Shown: one piece after another, positions 9,002-17,895 of the stretch | Layout of the letters: every line of letters starts with the position of its first letter | How positions within the stretch are numbered: the first letter of the stretch is position 1 | NCBI RefSeq assembly: GCF_006716305.1 | Contig: NZ_VFOU01000002.1 | Span: forward strand, 124,001-188,000 | Origin: Enteractinococcus coprophilus | GTDB taxonomy: Bacteria; Actinomycetota; Actinomycetes; Actinomycetales; Micrococcaceae | Reading direction: 5' to 3' | Length of the DNA: 64,000 nucleotides | Made by a program: the position numbers and the translations under genes | Notes under the pieces: model-generated | Database searches by the model: none | What the model was told of the DNA's origin: nothing | The model's input: the letters and a program-made list of their open reading frames with translations, nothing else

Positions 9002-10060
9002 TTAAGGGAGTCGTACAACCTGGGCGCCGTAGACCAACCCGGCACCGAAACCAATTTGTAGGGCCAAACCACCAGAAAGCTCCGGCTGTTCTTCCAGCAG
9101 ACGGTGCATCGCCAGTGGGATGGATGCGGCTGAGGTGTTGCCTGCATCGGCGATATCGCGGCCGATGGCAACGTGTTCTGGAAGCTTGAGTTGTTTGGCA
9201 AACTCATCAATGATGCGCATGTTGGCCTGATGTGGCAAAAACGCCGCGAGATCTTCAGATTCAATACCAGCATCGGCCAGAGTCTGTTTTGCTACTTTGG
9301 CCATTTCCCAGACCGCCCACCGGAAGACAGAGGGGCCTTCTTGACGCAGCGTTGGCCATACGCTGCCTTGGCTACCTGGTTCTACGATCGCGGTTGCATC
9401 ACCAGTTTTTTCGACTTCTTGGATGATATTGCGCATGTCGATGCTAGAGCGGGTCATGCGGATCATATCCCAGTCTTCGCCTTTCGAACCCCAGTTCGAT
9501 TTCGAGATACCAGGTTCCTGGGAGGCACCGACAACAACTGCACCAGCACCGTCTCCTAGGAGAAAGGAAATCGAGCGGTCAGTTGGATCAACGAAGTCGG
9601 AGAGTTTCTCTGCACCAATGACCAAAACATAGTCGGCCATTCCGGAGCGGACGAGGGAATCGGCTTGCGCTACGCCGTAGCAATATCCAGCACAGGCCGC
9701 GGAAATGTCATATGCCGGGACGTGGATCCCAAGCTCTCCGGCGATAATTGCCGCTGCCGAGCCAGTCGGGTAAGGAAACGTCACGGTTGCAACCACGACC
9801 GCTCCGATATCGGATGTTTCAATTCCGGCACGTTCAATGGCTTGTTGTCCAGCAGCAAGCGCCATACCGACCAAGCTCGTGTCAGCATCAGCACGTTGGC
9901 GAGTGACAATACCGGTACGTTGGCGGATCCACTCGTCAGAAGAGTCGATCGGTCCGGCTAAATCATCATTGGTGACACGCTTGGAGGGTCGGTAGCCACC
10001 AACTGACAGGATGCGGCTAGCAGTGTTCGTGGAGTATTGATTTAACGTCGGTGTGGACAC
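9002..10060 (-). CDS. fabH: Beta-ketoacyl-ACP synthase III
   Basis: 352 residues. FabH starts fatty acid synthesis by condensing an acyl-CoA primer with malonyl-ACP. The active-site Cys is C123 in DISAACAGYCYG; the His lies in FLPHQANMRI and the Asn in DAGNTSAASIP. The start codon is GTG. Its AAGG ribosome-binding site overlaps the fabD stop codon, which is only 8 bases upstream, so translation is probably coupled. Whether primers are straight or branched chain cannot be told from sequence, though branched chains are usual in this group. Confidence 0.95.
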   Translation of the reverse strand: MSTPTLNQYSTNTASRILSVGGYRPSKRVTNDDLAGPIDSSDEWIRQRTGIVTRQRADADTSLVGMALAAGQQAIERAGIETSDIGAVVVATVTFPYPTGSAAAIIAGELGIHVPAYDISAACAGYCYGVAQADSLVRSGMADYVLVIGAEKLSDFVDPTDRSISFLLGDGAGAVVVGASQEPGISKSNWGSKGEDWDMIRMTRSSIDMRNIIQEVEKTGDATAIVEPGSQGSVWPTLRQEGPSVFRWAVWEMAKVAKQTLADAGIESEDLAAFLPHQANMRIIDEFAKQLKLPEHVAIGRDIADAGNTSAASIPLAMHRLLEEQPELSGGLALQIGFGAGLVYGAQVVRLP

Positions 10061-10068
10061 AAAAAACC

Positions 10069-11004
10069 TTAAGCTGAGATGGTCTGGGTATGTTCGGCGA
10101 TGAATTCTTGAGCCTTCTCGAGATCTGCCGGTGTTTTAATTGCCAGCGTCTTGACGCCCTTCATCGCGCGGCGTGCAATGCCGGTTAACGTACCACCGGG
10201 CAGCAGCTCAACGACTCCTGTGACGCCCTGTGCGAGCATGGTTTGCTGGCACAGATCCCAGCGGACAGGCGAAGTGACTTGACTGATGAGCCGGTTCACG
10301 AATTCTTGCCCCGAAGTTACGATCTCACCGTCGCTGTTTGATGCCAAAGGTACCGCGGGGTTCTGTGGGGTAAGTTCTTGAGCAAAAGAATCGAGATCTG
10401 CTACTGCTGATTTCATGTAGTGCGTATGGAATGCGCCGGCAACTTTCAGTTCAATGACACGAGTTTTTTCCATCGGATTCTCAGCGAGTGTGGCAAGGGC
10501 TTCTTGAGAGCCAGCGGCGACAACTTGGCCGCCACCATTGACGTTCGCCGGAGTAACGCTCAGGTTTTCTAGATATGCGATGACCTCATCTTGGTCTCCG
10601 CCGAGCACGGCTGCCATACCGGTAGGCTCCACAGCAGCTGCAGCCGCCATGCCCTGGGCGCGTACCCGAACGAATTCTAACGCTTCAACAGGGGAGAGAA
10701 CACCGGAGAGTCCAGCAGCGGTAATCTCTCCGACCGAGTGACCGGCGGTCATCCAGGAAGTGGTATCGAGCTTGTCGATTTCGAGTGCCTGAGCTGCTAA
10801 GAGCCCTGCTGCCACGATCAGTGGCTGCGCGACCGCAGTATCCTTGATCGTTTCTTCATCAGAAGTCGTTCCATGGGTGACAAGATCGACGCCGGTGGCT
10901 TCCGACCATGCGTTAAGGGTTTCAGAAATACCGGGCAGTTCGAGCCACGGTTCCAGAAAGCCTGGAGTCTGAGAGCCCTGTCCCGGGCACACGATTGCGA
11001 GCAT
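10069..11004 (-). CDS. fabD: Malonyl-CoA:ACP transacylase
   Basis: 311 residues. It transfers malonyl groups from CoA to ACP. It starts with the family hallmark MLAIVCPGQGSQTPGFL; the nucleophilic Ser is S90 in TAGHSVGEITAA, and the catalytic His lies in AGAFHTHYM. The frame extends ten codons upstream to an ATG at 11034, but that start has no ribosome-binding site, whereas GGAAGAG precedes the ATG at 11004 at 8 bases. It is the first gene of the fab operon, with 123 bases to the upstream regulator gene, where the operon promoter is expected. Confidence 0.92.
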   Translation of the reverse strand: MLAIVCPGQGSQTPGFLEPWLELPGISETLNAWSEATGVDLVTHGTTSDEETIKDTAVAQPLIVAAGLLAAQALEIDKLDTTSWMTAGHSVGEITAAGLSGVLSPVEALEFVRVRAQGMAAAAAVEPTGMAAVLGGDQDEVIAYLENLSVTPANVNGGGQVVAAGSQEALATLAENPMEKTRVIELKVAGAFHTHYMKSAVADLDSFAQELTPQNPAVPLASNSDGEIVTSGQEFVNRLISQVTSPVRWDLCQQTMLAQGVTGVVELLPGGTLTGIARRAMKGVKTLAIKTPADLEKAQEFIAEHTQTISA

Positions 11005-11127
11005 AGATTCAACTCTTCCAAATTCTTGGGACATAACCAGTCAAGCTAGCCCACGAGTATACGCAAAGTTTTTGTAGGTTTCCTACAAGGGCGGTTGCGG
11101 TTTCCTCAGAGGCGTTCTGGCTCCTGG

Positions 11128-12339
11128 TCATGGTTGTGGGTGGTTTAAGACCGTATCAAGTCTACCCGTCATCAGCGCTACTTGTAGGACATAGGCATCT
11201 CTTGGTGATGTTGGATCCCATCCGGTCAGCTCAGCGACACGCTTGAGCCGATAGCGGACGGTATTGGCGTGAATGAACAATTGGCGCGCCGTTGCTTCTA
11301 AAGAGCCTCCAGTGGTCGTGTACACGTCCACGGTTTCTAATAGAGAGTGTCCTGCACGCGAAAGTGGTCGGTAGACCTGACTTGTTAACGCTGCGCGCGC
11401 GATGTTGTCACCGTTCAGGGCTCGTTCCGGTAACAGCTCATAAGCCGCTACTGGTCGCGGAGCGGCGGGCCAAGCAGGAGCTGCAGAATATCCTTCAAGA
11501 GCTTCTTGCGCTGAGATCGGCGCCTCGACTAATGATTCAACGATGCGACCGTACACGATTGGGCCTTCACCGAATCCGCGTTGAATGGTCCTGGTATCGG
11601 CTTCAACATCGATGATATTTCCAAGCACGATCACCAGACGGTCCGAAAGGACCCCAATCAGAATCTCCAGCTTTGCGCGCGTCGCGATCTCGCGAAGCTT
11701 GGCCACCAGTTGAGGCTCCTCCAGATTATCTGGTCGCCCCACCATGACCGTAATGCCACGATTTGCTTTCCAGCCAGTTGCTGCTGCCCGTGACCGTATC
11801 TCATCGGCCCGGTCGCCTGCCAGAATGGAGTCTAGTAAGAGCGCTTCTAACCGGGCGTCCCAGGAGCCGCGGGTTTCAGCTGCCCTAGCGTAGACTTCAG
11901 CAAGCGCGAACGCGATCTCTCGTGAGTAAAAGACCACTGCATACCGGGCTGCTGCCTTGTCAGGCTCCGCAACGATCGCTGGCACTTGGGTCTCAACCAC
12001 CTGAAGGACTGTGCGGAGGAGCTGTACCGCCTGTTGGAGAGATACCGTACGCGAAAGCTCCGTGGGCGCATTACCAAATACCGAATGAAGTACTCCGGAC
12101 ACCGAAGTCTTGATGGTGTTCTCGCTGTGTTCGAACCAATCGGCGAACGTTGTGAGCCCCTGTTGTGCAATTTCCCCTAGACTCGCTCGTTGGTGCGCTG
12201 GTAAGTCGCGATACCACGGTAGTGAAGTATTGAGCTGATGTAGGACCGCAGTTTTGAGCTCACCAAGATGGGCGCGTACCGCAGCTTTAGCGTCGGCTGA
12301 GATAGGTCGTGGTATTTTGGCCGTCCAACTATTTTTCAT
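11128..12339 (-). CDS. fasR: PucR-family transcriptional regulator of fatty acid synthesis (FasR-like)
   Basis: 403 residues. The N-terminal two thirds are an alpha-helical and GGDEF-like (CdaR) region. The C-terminal PucR helix-turn-helix is clear in EATARQLFIHANTVRYRLKR (about 345-370). It lies immediately upstream of fabD, in the place of FasR, which in Streptomyces activates the fabD-fabH-acpP-fabF promoter and whose mycobacterial counterpart (Rv2242) sits between aceE and fabD. Function is assigned from family plus location. It is read in the same direction as the fab genes and may be co-transcribed with them. Confidence 0.85.
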   Translation of the reverse strand: MKNSWTAKIPRPISADAKAAVRAHLGELKTAVLHQLNTSLPWYRDLPAHQRASLGEIAQQGLTTFADWFEHSENTIKTSVSGVLHSVFGNAPTELSRTVSLQQAVQLLRTVLQVVETQVPAIVAEPDKAAARYAVVFYSREIAFALAEVYARAAETRGSWDARLEALLLDSILAGDRADEIRSRAAATGWKANRGITVMVGRPDNLEEPQLVAKLREIATRAKLEILIGVLSDRLVIVLGNIIDVEADTRTIQRGFGEGPIVYGRIVESLVEAPISAQEALEGYSAAPAWPAAPRPVAAYELLPERALNGDNIARAALTSQVYRPLSRAGHSLLETVDVYTTTGGSLEATARQLFIHANTVRYRLKRVAELTGWDPTSPRDAYVLQVALMTGRLDTVLNHPQP

Positions 12340-12436
12340 AGCAGGTCCACACAGCTAGCGCTTGCTCAAACGAGATTGAGTCACCAGTGATCACTGCTTT
12401 ATCCTAGCCCAGCCAGTGCTCACACATTTAAGAACT

Positions 12437-12467
12437 GAGCGGGCGCTGGAAGACCCAGCACCCGCTC
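12437..12467 (-). terminator. Hairpin terminator after aceE
   Basis: 13-bp stem (GAGCGGG-GCTGG arms, one wobble pair) with a 5-base loop, 28 bases beyond the aceE stop on the minus strand, followed by the T-rich AGTTCTTAAATG. Confidence 0.65.
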
Positions 12468-12494
12468 ATTGGGTTGACTAATAGTCAGTCGTTG

Positions 12495-15245
12495 TTAGGC
12501 GTCGCCGCCTGCGGTACCGGTGGTACCGGCGTTGACGTCGTCAAGGCGGTACTTCGCGAAAGCAGTGGCAGCAGTGCCTTTTTCGACTTTGCCGTCTTCT
12601 TCTAACAGCTGCAGTGCACGGACTACTACCGAATGGGTGTCAATACCGAAGTAGCGACGTGCAGCAGCGCGCGTGTCAGAGAAACCGAAGTCATCGGCGC
12701 CAAGGGTGGCGAATGTGTTCGGGATGTACTGACGGATTTGGTCCGGCAGCAGGGTGGCGAAGTCCGTCGTTGCTACGACGGGACCTTCGGTATCTTGCAT
12801 CACCTGAGTAACATAGGGGACGCGTGGCTCTTGGTCTGGCTTCAGCAGCTGATCGCGCTCCGCGGCGACAGCGTCGCGGCGGAGTTCGTTCCAACTGGTA
12901 ACCGACCAAACGTCTGCAGATACGCCCCAGTCGTTGGCAAGAACATCGGCGGCTTCGATGACCCATGGCAGGGAAACCCCCGAACCCATGAGCTGTACTT
13001 TTGGCCCGCCAATATCGGAGGTCGAGAAGCGGTAGATACCCTTCAGCAGACCGTCAATATCGATGCCCTCTGGCTCATCAAGGTGAGTAATCGGCTCGTT
13101 GTACACGGTCAGGTAGTACATCACGTTCCGGACATCATCACCCATATCGTGATCGCCGTACATTTCGTAGAGACCATTGCGAATAATGTGCGCGATCTCG
13201 TAAGAGAATGCAGGATCGTAGTGCTTCACGCCCGGGTTGGTACCAGCAAGAATGGGGGAGTGCCCATCCATGTGCTGGGTACCCTCACCGGCAAGCGTCG
13301 TACGCCCCGCAGTTGCACCGATAACGAAACCACGAGTCAGCTGGTCGGCAGCAGCCCAGAAGCTGTCCCCGGTACGCTGGAATCCGAACATCGAGTAGAA
13401 GACGTAGATCGGAATCATGATCTCGCCCTGAGTCGAGTACGAAGTACCAGCAGCGGTGAGCGCTGAGGTAGCCCCGGCCTCATTAATACCCACGTGCCAT
13501 AGCTGACCTTCTGGCGATTCTTTATACGACAGGAACAGGTCACGGTCCACGGACATGTAGTTCTGACCGCGTGGGTTATAAATCTTGGCGGTCGGGAAGA
13601 ACGAGTCCATCCCGAAGGTACGCGCTTCATCCGGGATAATCGGCACAATGCGCTTACCAATGTTCTTGTCACGCATCAGGTCGCGCAGCAAGCGAACGAA
13701 TGCCATGGTGGTAGCAATCTTTTGCTTGCCGGAACCCTTCCGAGCGTGCTTATAAGTCGACTCTGGTGGCAACGGTAGCGGATCGTATTTCTTGCGACGT
13801 TCCGGTACGTATCCGCCAAGCTGGCGGCGACGTTCTTGCATGTATTGAATTTCTTCAGCGTCCGCGCCCGGGTGGTAGTACGGCATGTCATACTGATCTT
13901 TTTCGATCTGCTCATCCGAGATCGGGATACGGTGACGATCGCGGAAGATCTTGATCTCATCGATCGTCATTTCTTTCATCTGGTGGGTCGCGTTGCGGCC
14001 TTCAAAGCCTGTACCCAGGCCGTAGCCCTTAATGGTGTGAGCCAAGATGACGGTTGGCTTACCCTTGTATTCCATCGCAGCCTTATACGCGGCATAGACC
14101 TTCTTATAGTCGTGCCCACCGCGCTTCAGACCCCAGATTTCATCGTCGGTCATGTCGGCGACGAGCTCTTTTGTGATAGAAGAGCGACCAAAGAAGTGTT
14201 CGCGAACGAAGCCACCGGATTCAGCCTTGTAGGTCTGATAATCACCGTCAGGGGTTTCGTTCATGATGCGAACCAGTTCGCCAGTGTCATCTTCTTCTAA
14301 CAGTGGGTCCCATTCACGACCCCACAGTACTTTGATGACATTCCAACCGGCGCCGCGGAAAGACGCTTCTAGCTCTTGGACGATCTTGCCATTACCGCGC
14401 ACCGGACCATCGAGACGCTGCAAGTTACAGTTGATCACAAAGGTGAGGTTGTCCAGCTTATTGTTTGCAGCAATGTGCAGTGCACCGCGAGACTCTGGTT
14501 CATCCATCTCACCATCACCAAGGAATGCCCAAACATGTTGCTCGGAGGTGTCTTTGATACCGCGGTCATGAATATAGCGGTTAAATTGCGCCTGGTGGAT
14601 CGCATTCAGCGGTCCAAGGCCCATCGAAACGGTTGGGAATTGCCAGAAATCATCAAGCATCTTCGGGTGCGGGTATGAGGGCAGACCGTATGGTGCCTGA
14701 GATTTTTCCTGACGGAAACCATCGAGCTCTTTCTCGCTCAACCGGCCCTCAAGGAAAGCACGCGCGTAGTTACCGGGGGAGGAGTGGCCTTGGAAAAAGA
14801 TCTGGTCACCGCCGCCGGGGTGATCTTGACCGCGGAAGAAGTGGTTCAAGCCCACTTCGTACAGGGTCGCCTGACCAGCGTAAGAGGAAATGTGGCCACC
14901 AACGCCCACACCGTCACGCTGTGCGCGCTGCACAATAGCGGCAGCATTCCAGCGCAGGTAGTTACGGTAGCGGCGTTCGAGTTCTTCATCACCTGGGTAT
15001 TCCGGTTCCTGATCGGCCGGAATCGTGTTGACATAGTCGGTCGTGGTAACCATTGGCACGGCAACTGATTTTGTGCCGGCACGCTGTAACAATTGGCGCA
15101 TGATGTATTCGGCGCGTTCCGTTCCAGCGACTTCAACCAAGCTGTCAAAGGACTCGATCCACTCAGATGTTTCCTCTGGATCTTTATCGGGTGCGTGGTC
15201 GGTCAAACCACTTAGGATGTCAGAGCTTTCTTCAGCTGTGCTCAC
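12495..15245 (-). CDS. aceE: Pyruvate dehydrogenase E1 component, homodimeric type
   Basis: 916 residues. It decarboxylates pyruvate using thiamine diphosphate and passes the acetyl group to the E2 subunit, feeding acetyl-CoA into the TCA cycle and fatty acid synthesis. The single-chain alpha2 type is shown by its length and by the ThDP-binding motif [10 protein letters not shown] followed by [15 protein letters not shown]. The frame extends upstream to an ATG at 15302, but the GTG at 15245 has AGAGG at proper spacing and gives the conserved beginning [13 protein letters not shown] and the usual length. Its location beside the fab operon links supply and use of acetyl-CoA. Confidence 0.94.
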   Translation of the reverse strand: MSTAEESSDILSGLTDHAPDKDPEETSEWIESFDSLVEVAGTERAEYIMRQLLQRAGTKSVAVPMVTTTDYVNTIPADQEPEYPGDEELERRYRNYLRWNAAAIVQRAQRDGVGVGGHISSYAGQATLYEVGLNHFFRGQDHPGGGDQIFFQGHSSPGNYARAFLEGRLSEKELDGFRQEKSQAPYGLPSYPHPKMLDDFWQFPTVSMGLGPLNAIHQAQFNRYIHDRGIKDTSEQHVWAFLGDGEMDEPESRGALHIAANNKLDNLTFVINCNLQRLDGPVRGNGKIVQELEASFRGAGWNVIKVLWGREWDPLLEEDDTGELVRIMNETPDGDYQTYKAESGGFVREHFFGRSSITKELVADMTDDEIWGLKRGGHDYKKVYAAYKAAMEYKGKPTVILAHTIKGYGLGTGFEGRNATHQMKEMTIDEIKIFRDRHRIPISDEQIEKDQYDMPYYHPGADAEEIQYMQERRRQLGGYVPERRKKYDPLPLPPESTYKHARKGSGKQKIATTMAFVRLLRDLMRDKNIGKRIVPIIPDEARTFGMDSFFPTAKIYNPRGQNYMSVDRDLFLSYKESPEGQLWHVGINEAGATSALTAAGTSYSTQGEIMIPIYVFYSMFGFQRTGDSFWAAADQLTRGFVIGATAGRTTLAGEGTQHMDGHSPILAGTNPGVKHYDPAFSYEIAHIIRNGLYEMYGDHDMGDDVRNVMYYLTVYNEPITHLDEPEGIDIDGLLKGIYRFSTSDIGGPKVQLMGSGVSLPWVIEAADVLANDWGVSADVWSVTSWNELRRDAVAAERDQLLKPDQEPRVPYVTQVMQDTEGPVVATTDFATLLPDQIRQYIPNTFATLGADDFGFSDTRAAARRYFGIDTHSVVVRALQLLEEDGKVEKGTAATAFAKYRLDDVNAGTTGTAGGDA

Positions 15246-15511
15246 TACTGACCTCTTTCTATCACTGACGACTATTGTGTCTCGTCGTTTATTGGCACGC
15301 ACATGATCGCGGTTGTGATCAGTTACGTCACGTCAAAGGGATCTCAAGGGGATTCTACCCCTGGAACCTCTTTCTGACAGGTATTCAGTGCCCGTTACGT
15401 TAACTGCAAGCTCAACCGCTGCAATCTAGGGCACAATAAGTAGGGCAAGATGTTGCTAATGCCCGAAGAATTTTGAAAAATAGAGTAACCACAATTTGTA
15501 AAAGGAGTGTT

Positions 15512-15949
15512 GTGAGCAACTCGGCGTCTGGTAAAAACCCAGATAACAATCATTATATTGCTGAACTCGAACTGGCTGTTGGTGATGTGATCCAAGAGCT
15601 TGGTTGGGACGAAGATATCGACTTCGAGTTCCGAAACGGTTTAGAGGACGCCCTCGGCGAAGAGTTCCTCACTGAAGAGGACCAAGAGCCAGTCGACGCA
15701 GTGCTCCTGTGGTGGCGTAGCGACGATGGCGACATCGCAGATCTCACCGATGCTTTAGAAGACGCCGAGACGAATCTGGACGAGCGCGCTCCAATCTGGC
15801 TTCTGGTTCCACGAGCTTCACAGTCTGGTCATGTTTCTCCGACAGATATTTCCGAGGCCGCCAAGGTGGCCGGTTTTCGTGCCACCACCACCGCCGGAGT
15901 GTCGAAAGAATGGTTGGCAACCCGCCTGGAACCTGCGGTAGCCCACTAG
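15512..15949 (+). CDS. DUF3052 family protein
   Basis: 145-residue, strongly acidic protein of the DUF3052 family (segments DVIQELGWDEDID, VDAVLLWWRSDDGDL-like, GFRATTTAGVSKEW). The GTG start at 15512 follows a strong AAAGGAG site at 4 bases; an in-frame ATG at 15473 lacks one. It is divergent from aceE and overlaps the next gene. The same three genes, aceE, DUF3052 and an AhpE-type peroxiredoxin, are neighbours in mycobacteria (Rv2241, Rv2239c, Rv2238c). No function is established. Confidence 0.88.
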   Translation: MSNSASGKNPDNNHYIAELELAVGDVIQELGWDEDIDFEFRNGLEDALGEEFLTEEDQEPVDAVLLWWRSDDGDIADLTDALEDAETNLDERAPIWLLVPRASQSGHVSPTDISEAAKVAGFRATTTAGVSKEWLATRLEPAVAH

Positions 15950-16398
15950 TGGTAGTTCCCGCATTACGCGACCAATATGGCCAAGACTGGCCATTTCCTC
16001 CAGTAGAGGGGCCGGATCAGCCAGGCCATGACACTACCTGGCTGATCTTCATCCCGGGCGCCTACACTCCTGTCTGCATGTCAGAGCTGGAAGAGGTTGG
16101 CGACCTTGCCCGCCAGCTGACGGACATGGATGTTGGCCTGCGACTTATAGCACCGGACTCCGCACAGGTCTTACGTATGGTCACGGACCAACTAGGTTTG
16201 GAGGTTCCCTTTCTCTCTGACTTCTGGCCACATGGTGCCGCAGCAAAATACTACGGAGTGCTTGACGAAACCACAGGGCGCCCTAAGCGTGTCAGCCTGC
16301 TTGTTGATCGAGCTGGTACCGTATTGGAGGCGATTAGCTCAACGAGCGGTGCACGTAAAATGGACGAGCACCTCTCCGTTTTGCAAAAGAAAACATAA
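15949..16398 (+). CDS. AhpE-like peroxiredoxin
   Basis: About 149 residues with the thioredoxin-like peroxiredoxin fold. The peroxidatic Cys is in the motif PGAYTPVCMSEL; no resolving Cys is evident, as in one-Cys AhpE enzymes that reduce peroxides and peroxynitrite. The GTG start at 15949 overlaps the DUF3052 stop by one base (TAGTG). An alternative ATG at 15910 would overlap DUF3052 by 40 bases and adds unconserved residues. It is co-transcribed with DUF3052 by spacing. Motif-based assignment is firm; the start is not. Confidence 0.85.
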   Translation: MVVPALRDQYGQDWPFPPVEGPDQPGHDTTWLIFIPGAYTPVCMSELEEVGDLARQLTDMDVGLRLIAPDSAQVLRMVTDQLGLEVPFLSDFWPHGAAAKYYGVLDETTGRPKRVSLLVDRAGTVLEAISSTSGARKMDEHLSVLQKKT

Positions 16399-16445
16399 TG
16401 GGCTACTATTGGATCTTGTTGCAAGGCGGAAACGCCACGCACAAT

Positions 16446-16518
16446 GGGTCTTTAGCTCAGCTGGTAGAGCAACTCGTTTACACCGAGTAGGTCATCGGTT
16501 CGATCCCGGTAGGACCCA
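16446..16518 (+). tRNA. tRNA-Val (anticodon TAC)
   Basis: The 73-nt cloverleaf has a 7-bp acceptor stem (GGGTCTT / AGGACCC, one wobble), D-arm AGCTCAGCTGGTAGAGC, anticodon stem ACTCG/CGAGT with loop TTTACAC, and T-arm GGTTCGATCCC. CCA is not encoded. Confidence 0.95.
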
Positions 16519-16526
16519 CAGTCGAT

Positions 16527-16575
16527 AGGACGCCTTGCTTCGTTGCAACAGCAATGAAGCAAGGCGTCCTTTTTG
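16527..16575 (+). terminator. Terminator of tRNA-Val
   Basis: 20-bp stem (one G-T wobble) with the 4-base loop AACA, followed by TTTTT, 8 bases after the tRNA. Confidence 0.9.
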
Positions 16576-17895
16576 CTTGCTGGACCTTTTGTAGAAGATC
16601 CTTGCATGGGCTCATTATGGCTCCGGTTAAATCAGGTGTTGCAGGTCGCTATTCGGTAACCGCCACAAAACGGTCTAGTAGTTAACGAAGCTAACACACC
16701 CTCCGCTCTTAACCGTGTCTGACGGCTGCTGACTTCACTCATTATCTTCAGCAGTACCGATTTCGAACGCGGCTTGGCGATGTCATAAGGTATTTGGTTA
16801 CTTCATGGCATATTTCTGGGACATCTTCGATCTAACTGATGTCCCTGCGAGTCGGGTTCCTCGAGCGGATCATTTTTTGGATCTCATCTTGACACTCAGG
16901 TGAGAAGCGGTTTAATGCCCTTACTCTGATGCTGATGGAATGCGATCTGGTAGCCAGAGCGGCCTTTATTTCGCCCAGTGGGCTGGCTCATTCAGTAATT
17001 AATGACTCGGTCCTTGCACGTTGCATATGCTTGGGCCATCGTCAGTCTCCCACCGAGAATCACGAGATACCTCAGAATTTATGCGTGCCCAGCGAGACCC
17101 TCGGGTTTTTTCCAGAATGATTCGGATAGATTGATCCGTTGCACCTGATTGACGTAGAGCCATGCGGTGTGCGTCCGCGCGGAGACGCTGGCCGCTATGT
17201 TTGTTGGGCTCGCGCCACTTTAACCAGCGCGGGTGGGGTGCCTGCTGTGTCGTTGCTGTCTACAGTGCTGCCGTTGAGTCGTTAGGTGACGAGATACCCA
17301 AGTTCTGAAAGCCTGATGCGCCTACGCACATCGCTCAAGAACTTTGCATCGATTTTTCCATCATTAGAGACATCCGCAAGGGGGGTGGCTTCGAGATCTC
17401 GGACCGGCTCACGGCCCGTAATCGAAGACTAGAGCGCAGCCACTGCTAGGTTAAGAGCGGTCTGAACTTACTCAAAGCAGCACTGGGTGCGGAATGCTCC
17501 CGGCCAAGCCACGACGTCGTGGGAAGGCGCGGAAAAGTGAACAAATAAATGGTGACTTTGTCGCGCCTTGAGGACGTCTGCAGCTGTCGGTACCTTTGGG
17601 TTCTGAAATGTGTGCCCAGGCAGTATCTGCTGCTTGGGCAAGAAACTGCCATCAAAGACGTGCAGCAGATTCGTTCTGGTATTCTGAGGAGACTAAAGTC
17701 AGCTCAAATCGATGACTAGCCACCCAGAGATGTTTGAACTTCATCATCGGCCCTTGAATATAGCTCTTCTTTTTATCACGCCAAGTCTTCGTATGGCTCA
17801 AAGATCCTGTTGCTACATTGTGATTTAAACACGTGATACCGTCACGCAGGTGTACGTTGTAGAGAGATTGCGAGCAATGTGGCTGCCTTCTCGAG
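16576..17895. other. 1.3-kb gene-poor region
   Basis: No convincing gene on either strand. The longest stop-free stretches are about 60-70 codons (for example plus 16929-17120 and minus 17446-17655); none shows a recognisable motif, and only the usual chance start codons occur. On the minus strand 17282-17428 reads as 48 open codons with protein-like composition (ADVSNDGKIDAKFLSD) but lacks a start. The region follows a tRNA gene and may be decayed acquired DNA. I saw no repeat of the tRNA 3' end that would mark an attachment site. Confidence 0.5.

Noticed and set aside
16446-17895. Integrated island at tRNA-Val
   Set aside because: No integrase and no second copy of the tRNA 3' end were found downstream.
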